From assembly GCF_035958815.1 (NCBI RefSeq), contig NZ_CP108383.1:496001-560000 (forward strand): a DNA stretch of 64,000 nucleotides, in the 5' to 3' direction. Below, one piece after another: positions 59,789 to 64,000 of this stretch; the first letter of the stretch is position 1; each line of letters opens with the position of its first letter. The stretch comes from Nocardia sp. NBC_01327. Its GTDB lineage: Bacteria > Actinomycetota > Actinomycetes > Mycobacteriales > Mycobacteriaceae. The translations under genes were made by a program, and so were the position numbers. Under the pieces are notes generated by a model, which saw only the letters and a program-made list of their open reading frames with translations, had not been told where the DNA came from and made no database searches.

Positions 59789-61258
59789 ATGGGTGACGCA
59801 CAGGGATTCCTGAAGCACACGAGTCGGGAACTGCCGAAGCGCCGTCCGGTCGAGCTGCGCCTGATGGACTGGAAAGAGGTCTACGAGGAGAAGTTCTCCC
59901 ACGAGACCCTCCAGAAGCAGGCCAGCCGCTGTATGGATTGCGGTATCCCCTTCTGCCACAACGGTTGTCCGCTCGGGAACCTGATTCCCGAATGGAACGA
60001 CCTGGTCTACAAGGGCGCCTGGAAGGAATCGTTCGAGCGGCTGCACGCCACGAACAACTTCCCGGAGTTCACCGGCCGCCTGTGCCCCGCACCGTGCGAG
60101 TCGTCCTGCGTCCTGGGCATCAACCAGGATCCGGTGACGATCAAGCAGGTCGAGGTCGAGATCATCGAGAACGGTTTCGACGAGGGCTGGGTCACCCCGG
60201 TGTACCCGACCCGCCTGACCGGCAAGAAGATCGCCGTCGTCGGTTCCGGTCCCGCCGGTCTGGCCGCCGCCCAGCAGCTGACCCGGGCCGGCCACACCGT
60301 GACCGTGTTCGAGCGCGACGACCGCATCGGCGGCCTGCTGCGCTACGGCATTCCGGAATTCAAGATGGAGAAGCGCTTCATCGATCGCCGGCTCGCGCAG
60401 ATGGAAGCCGAAGGCACCATCTTCAAGACCGGTGTGAACGTGGGCGTGGACATCACCGCCGATCAGCTGCGTGAGCGTTATGACGCCGTTGTGCTCGCCG
60501 GTGGCGCGACCATCGCCCGCGACCTGCCGGTTCCGGGTCGTGACCTGGACGGCATCCATCAGGCGATGGAGTTCCTGCCGCTGGCCAACCGCGTCCAGCT
60601 GGGCGATCCGGTCGCCGATGAGGAAGGCCTGCCGCGCATCAATGCCCGCGGCAAGAAGGTCATCATCATCGGTGGCGGTGACACCGGCGCGGACTGCCTC
60701 GGCACCTCGCACCGGCAGGGCGCCGCATCGGTGCACCAGTTCGAGATCATGCCCCGTCCGCCGGAGGAGCGCGCCGGCTCCACCCCGTGGCCGACCTACC
60801 CGCTCATGTACCGGGTGGCCTCGGCGCACGAGGAGGGCGGCGAGCGCGTGTTCTCCGTCAATACCGAGCGTTTTGTCGGCGCCGACGGCAAGCTGACCGG
60901 TCTGCAGGCCCACGAGGTCTCCATGGTGAACGGCCGCTTCGAGAAGGTCGAGGGCACCGACTTCACCCTCGAGGCCGATCTGGTGCTGCTGGCCATGGGC
61001 TTTGTCGGACCGCAGAAGAACGGCCTGCTCGAGGGCCTGGGCGTCGGTTACGACCAGCGCGGAAACGTCAAGCGCGACAACGGCTGGGCCACCACCGTCC
61101 CCGGCGTCTTCGCCGCCGGCGATATGGGCCGCGGCCAGTCGCTCATCGTGTGGGCCATCGCCGAGGGCCGCTCCTGCGCGTCCGCGGTGGACAAGTTCCT
61201 CGAGGGCGACACCGCACTGCCGTCCCCCATCCGCCCGACGGATGTGGCGCAGCGCTGA
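59789..61258 (+). CDS. gltD: Glutamate synthase small subunit
   Basis: GltD (489 aa) takes electrons from NADPH and passes them to GltB. The N-terminal cysteines for [4Fe-4S] clusters lie in [26 protein letters not shown] and [27 protein letters not shown]. The FAD-binding motif is [46 protein letters not shown], and the NADPH site [23 protein letters not shown]. The C-terminus carries the usual [24 protein letters not shown] 59789 is used, with weak upstream purines. A strong terminator ends the gltBD operon. Confidence 0.97.
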   Translation: MGDAQGFLKHTSRELPKRRPVELRLMDWKEVYEEKFSHETLQKQASRCMDCGIPFCHNGCPLGNLIPEWNDLVYKGAWKESFERLHATNNFPEFTGRLCPAPCESSCVLGINQDPVTIKQVEVEIIENGFDEGWVTPVYPTRLTGKKIAVVGSGPAGLAAAQQLTRAGHTVTVFERDDRIGGLLRYGIPEFKMEKRFIDRRLAQMEAEGTIFKTGVNVGVDITADQLRERYDAVVLAGGATIARDLPVPGRDLDGIHQAMEFLPLANRVQLGDPVADEEGLPRINARGKKVIIIGGGDTGADCLGTSHRQGAASVHQFEIMPRPPEERAGSTPWPTYPLMYRVASAHEEGGERVFSVNTERFVGADGKLTGLQAHEVSMVNGRFEKVEGTDFTLEADLVLLAMGFVGPQKNGLLEGLGVGYDQRGNVKRDNGWATTVPGVFAAGDMGRGQSLIVWAIAEGRSCASAVDKFLEGDTALPSPIRPTDVAQR

Positions 61259-61277
61259 CCCGCTGAGCCGAGACCAG

Positions 61278-61311
61278 AAGCGCCCGTGGAGCTTACGCTC
61301 CACGGGCGCTT
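61278..61311. terminator. gltBD terminator
   Basis: AAGCGCCCGTGGAGC pairs perfectly with GCTCCACGGGCGCTT around a TTAC loop, followed by TGC. It is also placed to serve the convergent GH5 gene. Confidence 0.9.
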
Positions 61312-61324
61312 TGCTGTTCGTGCT

Positions 61325-61391
61325 CGACGGGAGGTCGTGCCGGCGTGGCGGGAAGTCGTGCGGGATGACGAGAGGTCGTGCCGGGATGACG
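61325..61391. repeat. Degenerate short repeats between gltD and the GH5 gene
   Basis: GGTCGTGC, AGTCGTGC and GGTCGTGC (61334, 61356 and about 61374) are followed by similar GGCGTGGCGG or GGGATGACG units, an imperfect array with a period of roughly 20 bp downstream of the leftward hydrolase gene. Confidence 0.45.
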
Positions 61392-61399
61392 GAAGCTGT

Positions 61400-63010
61400 T
61401 CAGCCGCAGGCGATGGCGAGGCGGTAGTCGCCGGTGGTGTTGGTGGCGGCTGTGATTCGCCAACCGCCGGTGACTTGCCGGCGGGCGGTCTGGGTGATGT
61501 TGGCGCCGGTGAGGGCCGGGGCGGCGCAGCGTTCGGGGATCCAGAGGTCGGCCGATGCGCCGGCGCGGTCCGCGGTGCCGGTGAGAGTCATTGCGCCGGA
61601 GGGGATATCGGAGGTCAGGGCGGTCAGCTGCCCCGGTGCGGCACGGGGGTAGGAGCGGGCGATGACAGCCGCGGTGGCGGGGTCGTGATCCAGGCCGGTG
61701 TCCGGCGCGGTGCAGGTGGGACGGGTGCCGCGGGTCTGGATATTGTGCGGATCGCCGCAGGCCTGACGCCACTGCCAATAGGTGCCGCCGACCAGGTGGC
61801 TGTCCTCGAGGGCGGCGTAGCGGCGGGTCTTGTCCGCGATGACGGCGGGATCGGTGTCCCAGAATCCCCATTCGCCATTGAAGAAGGTGGTCCCGTAGCC
61901 GCTCGCCGCGGTCGCGGTATCGGCGAAACCCGAAGCGAGAGAGCCGGGTAGCGGGCTGATGGATTCGTTGTACTGGTGCGGGGCGTAGACCATATCGTCC
62001 TCGCCCGCCGATCCGGAGGCAGACCCCGAGGCGGACCCGGAGGCCGATCCCGACGCCGATCCGGAGGCAGACCCCGAAGCGCTGGTGAACAGCGGCAGCG
62101 GCCCGGGGACAGGCAGCGATCCGGTGATGACCGACGGTTCGAAGAAGGCGATGTGCCGGAACCCGCCCGGCGCGGACTGCTCGCCGGAACGGATGGCGGC
62201 CATGGCCCGGCGATAGAAATTGCCGAGCAGCACGTAATCGTCGAGACCCGGAATCAGGCCCGGATTCGGTTCATTGAGCAGGTCGTAGCCGGCGATGGCC
62301 GGATCGTTCGCGAAGCGTGCCGCCACCGCCGCCCAGGTATTCACCAGTTCGGTCTGGACGCCGTTGACGTCGAGGTAGAAGTTCGCGAACGAGGCCTGCA
62401 CCGCCGCCGAGAGTTCGCGTTTGCTCACCCGGCAGGTGGCGCTCGTGCCGACCAGGGCGGTCGCCCATGCGGGCGCGCCGTCCCAGCCGACGCCGGGCTG
62501 GGTGAAGGGCGGGCAGTAGACGCCGTCGGGCGTGTTCACCGCGACACCCCAGGCGTCCTGGTGCATATCGAGCAGGACGTAGATGTCGTGTGCCCGCGCC
62601 CAGGCGACGGCCTGGGCGATGCGATCGAGATAGTTCTGATCGATATGGCCACGAGTGGGTTCGAGTGCGGACCAGCTGATTATGAGACGCACCACATTCG
62701 AGCCGAGTGCCGCGATACGGAGGAAGTCGTCTTCGGTCAGTGTGGTGGTGGCGGGCAGGTCGGGCCATTCCTGGTAGTACTGCCCGGCACTGTTGACATT
62801 GACGCCGCGCAGCAGCACGGTGCGACCGGTGTCATCGGCGATGCGGGCGCCCTGTCCCATGACCGCGTGTAGCGGACGTTGTACCTGGTCTGCGGTGGTA
62901 TCGGTGAGCGGGGTGGCATGGACGACGGGTGTGCTGCCGGCGAGCGGAATTGCCAAGGTGGCGAGGGTGATCAGTACTCGGCGGCGCAATGTGAAATATG
63001 TTCTGGTCAT
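61400..63010 (-). CDS. Secreted GH5 glycoside hydrolase, endoglycoceramidase-like
   Basis: The 536-residue enzyme has a Sec signal peptide ([32 protein letters not shown]). The GH5 barrel begins [28 protein letters not shown], has the acid/base glutamate in [12 protein letters not shown] and the nucleophile glutamate in [14 protein letters not shown]. Architecture and the opening motif resemble actinobacterial endoglycoceramidases, which act on glycolipids, though cellulase or other beta-glycosidase activity is possible. A serine/alanine/glycine repeat (SASG units) interrupts the barrel between LPLFT and [11 protein letters not shown]. The C-terminal 90 residues resemble a small beta domain. 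ATG 63010 is chosen for the signal peptide; the open frame extends to 63160. Confidence 0.87.
   Translation of the reverse strand: MTRTYFTLRRRVLITLATLAIPLAGSTPVVHATPLTDTTADQVQRPLHAVMGQGARIADDTGRTVLLRGVNVNSAGQYYQEWPDLPATTTLTEDDFLRIAALGSNVVRLIISWSALEPTRGHIDQNYLDRIAQAVAWARAHDIYVLLDMHQDAWGVAVNTPDGVYCPPFTQPGVGWDGAPAWATALVGTSATCRVSKRELSAAVQASFANFYLDVNGVQTELVNTWAAVAARFANDPAIAGYDLLNEPNPGLIPGLDDYVLLGNFYRRAMAAIRSGEQSAPGGFRHIAFFEPSVITGSLPVPGPLPLFTSASGSASGSASGSASGSASGSASGSAGEDDMVYAPHQYNESISPLPGSLASGFADTATAASGYGTTFFNGEWGFWDTDPAVIADKTRRYAALEDSHLVGGTYWQWRQACGDPHNIQTRGTRPTCTAPDTGLDHDPATAAVIARSYPRAAPGQLTALTSDIPSGAMTLTGTADRAGASADLWIPERCAAPALTGANITQTARRQVTGGWRITAATNTTGDYRLAIACG
62012..62085 (-). repeat. 12-bp coding repeats encoding SASG units
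   Basis: Six imperfect 12-bp units of the type GAGGCAGACCCC (plus strand) encode Ser-Ala-Ser-Gly repeats inside the GH5 catalytic domain. Such tracts can change length by slippage. Confidence 0.85.
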
Positions 63011-63276
63011 TTGACCAGGAGACGCTAGCAGCCCGCCGCGAATCCGCGCGCGGAAACTGAAATCGGACAAGTTGTGATCGCCGCGTAGCGCTTCCGGAAT
63101 CGTCCCTTTATTGTTGACGGCGTTGTGTCGCTGATCTCTGTCGAGCGGTCTGTTTTGCACATCTCATACGGGGCGGTTACTTCGGTTAACCCCCAGTGCA
63201 CTCGATCGTCATCCAGCGCAGACACCATGAACGGGAATCGGGACGGCCGTCTCGGGCAGGCGTGAACTGGAGCAGT

Positions 63277-64000
63277 ATGCGGTTGAAAAGAATTGTCGCG
63301 GCTGCGGGCGCAGCAGCGAGTGTGCTCATGTCGGGAATCGTGCTCGGCAGCGGGCCTGTTACGGCCGATCCGGGATGCCCGGTCATGTACACGGTAGCCA
63401 TTCCGGGTACCTGGGAAACCGGCCACGACAAGACTCCCCAGCCCGGCATGCTGGCCGGGGTTACCAACGGGCTACCCGGCGAGGTCGACTATGTGACCTA
63501 TGCCGCCACCGCGTTCCCCTGGGAAGGCGATGTGTACGGCGCCTCCAAGAAGGAAGCGACCGACAATGCCCGCGGCCTGGTCCAGGCCATGGGCCAGCGT
63601 TGCCCGGGGACCAAGATCTCCATCGCCGGCTACAGCCAGGGCGCCGACGCCGCGGGTGATCTGGCCGCCGAGATCGGCTCCGGCCTCGGCGTGGTGCCGC
63701 CGGACCGCATCGCGGCCGTCGCACTGATCTCCGATCCGCGTCGTTCCGCGACCGATGCCCAGGTCGGCCCGATCGCGCCCGGCGCCGGTGCGGGCGGCGC
63801 CCGGGTCGGCGGCTTCGGCTTCGTCTCGGATCGGGTGCGTACCGTGTGCGCGGTCGGCGATCTGTACTGCGCCACCGAGCCGACGGACTTCATCAGCCGC
63901 TTCGCCGGATTCCTGGCGCAGACCTCTGATCCGAATCCCGCGAACATCTGGCGCTATCAGCTCGAGATCGGCTCGATCATCAACGATCTGATGGCACAGG
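63277..64000 (+). CDS. Secreted cutinase family hydrolase (3' end outside window)
   Basis: About 241 codons are visible and the frame runs off the window. The protein opens MRLKRIVAAAGAAASVLMSG and continues GIVLGSGPVTADPGCP, a Sec signal peptide with cleavage after the ADP-type motif. The cutinase fold follows, with the nucleophile serine in KISIAGYSQGADAAGDLAAEIG, VALISDPRR, and the catalytic aspartate region VCAVGDLYCA. Cutinase-like proteins of mycobacteria cleave esters of lipids or polyesters outside the cell. ATG 63277 is preceded by a weak GGAGC; an ATG 17 codons later lies inside the signal peptide. It neighbours the secreted GH5 enzyme, but on the opposite strand. Confidence 0.9.
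   Translation, partial: MRLKRIVAAAGAAASVLMSGIVLGSGPVTADPGCPVMYTVAIPGTWETGHDKTPQPGMLAGVTNGLPGEVDYVTYAATAFPWEGDVYGASKKEATDNARGLVQAMGQRCPGTKISIAGYSQGADAAGDLAAEIGSGLGVVPPDRIAAVALISDPRRSATDAQVGPIAPGAGAGGARVGGFGFVSDRVRTVCAVGDLYCATEPTDFISRFAGFLAQTSDPNPANIWRYQLEIGSIINDLMAQ

Overview
The window is a high-GC actinobacterial chromosome segment spanning the replication origin. Gene order (trxA-cwlM-parBA-rsmG-jag-yidC-yidD-rnpA-rpmH-dnaA-oriC-dnaN-recF-dciA-gyrB-gyrA-DUF3566-tRNA-Ile-tRNA-Ala, then ppiA-crgA-trpG-pknB-pknA-pbpA-rodA-pstP-fhaB-fhaA-tRNA-Leu) closely matches the Mycobacterium tuberculosis origin region. Protein sequences resemble mycobacterial homologues without being near-identical, and several accessory genes are inserted. 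Together this points to the Mycobacteriales, most likely Nocardia or a close relative; the genus is an inference.

Layout. 1-9.4 kb: thioredoxin, the inactive amidase-like regulator CwlM, chromosome segregation (ParAB with parS sites), and the ribosome/membrane-insertion cluster rsmG-jag-yidC-yidD-rnpA-rpmH, all reading leftwards away from the origin except trxA and cwlM. 9.4-12.6 kb: dnaA with its autoregulatory leader, then oriC. 12.6-22 kb: rightward replication and topology genes dnaN, recF, dciA, gyrB, gyrA and a DUF3566 membrane protein. 22-30.6 kb: two tRNAs flanking a DLW-39 micropeptide, a nucleotidyl cyclase, a DrrAB-type ABC exporter behind a perfect LexA-type palindrome, glmS, a cyclophilin, a rhomboid protease and crgA. 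30.6-43 kb: trpG/pabA, a split RibD-like pair, then the leftward Ser/Thr-kinase, elongation and cell-wall operon pknB to fhaA, and tRNA-Leu. 43.6-49.9 kb: a SpoIIM/RDD/DUF58/MoxR/DUF4129 membrane module. 49.9-54.2 kb: a TetR-MFS efflux pair with twin operators, and a DUF4407 protein. 55-61 kb: glutamate synthase gltBD behind a structured leader. 61.4-64 kb: a secreted GH5 hydrolase and a cutinase that runs off the window.

The most notable signals are in non-coding DNA. (i) In oriC, DnaA-type boxes are fused at fixed spacing to a CTCGAG palindrome (TGTGGA-N3-CTCGAG, four copies), and the same composite occurs once more 18 kb away beside crgA. (ii) A bipartite unwinding element is readable at 12305-12372: two abutting DnaA boxes, a GC spacer, CTA repeats that fit the DnaA-trio pattern, and an AT-rich tract. 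(iii) A 25-nt exact copy of the tRNA-Ala T-arm lies between gyrB and gyrA. (iv) A LexA-type box lies upstream of the ABC exporter. (v) The gltB leader holds a micro-ORF interrupted by an amber codon, two hairpins and a T-run. No insertion sequence, integrase, prophage gene or CRISPR array was seen.
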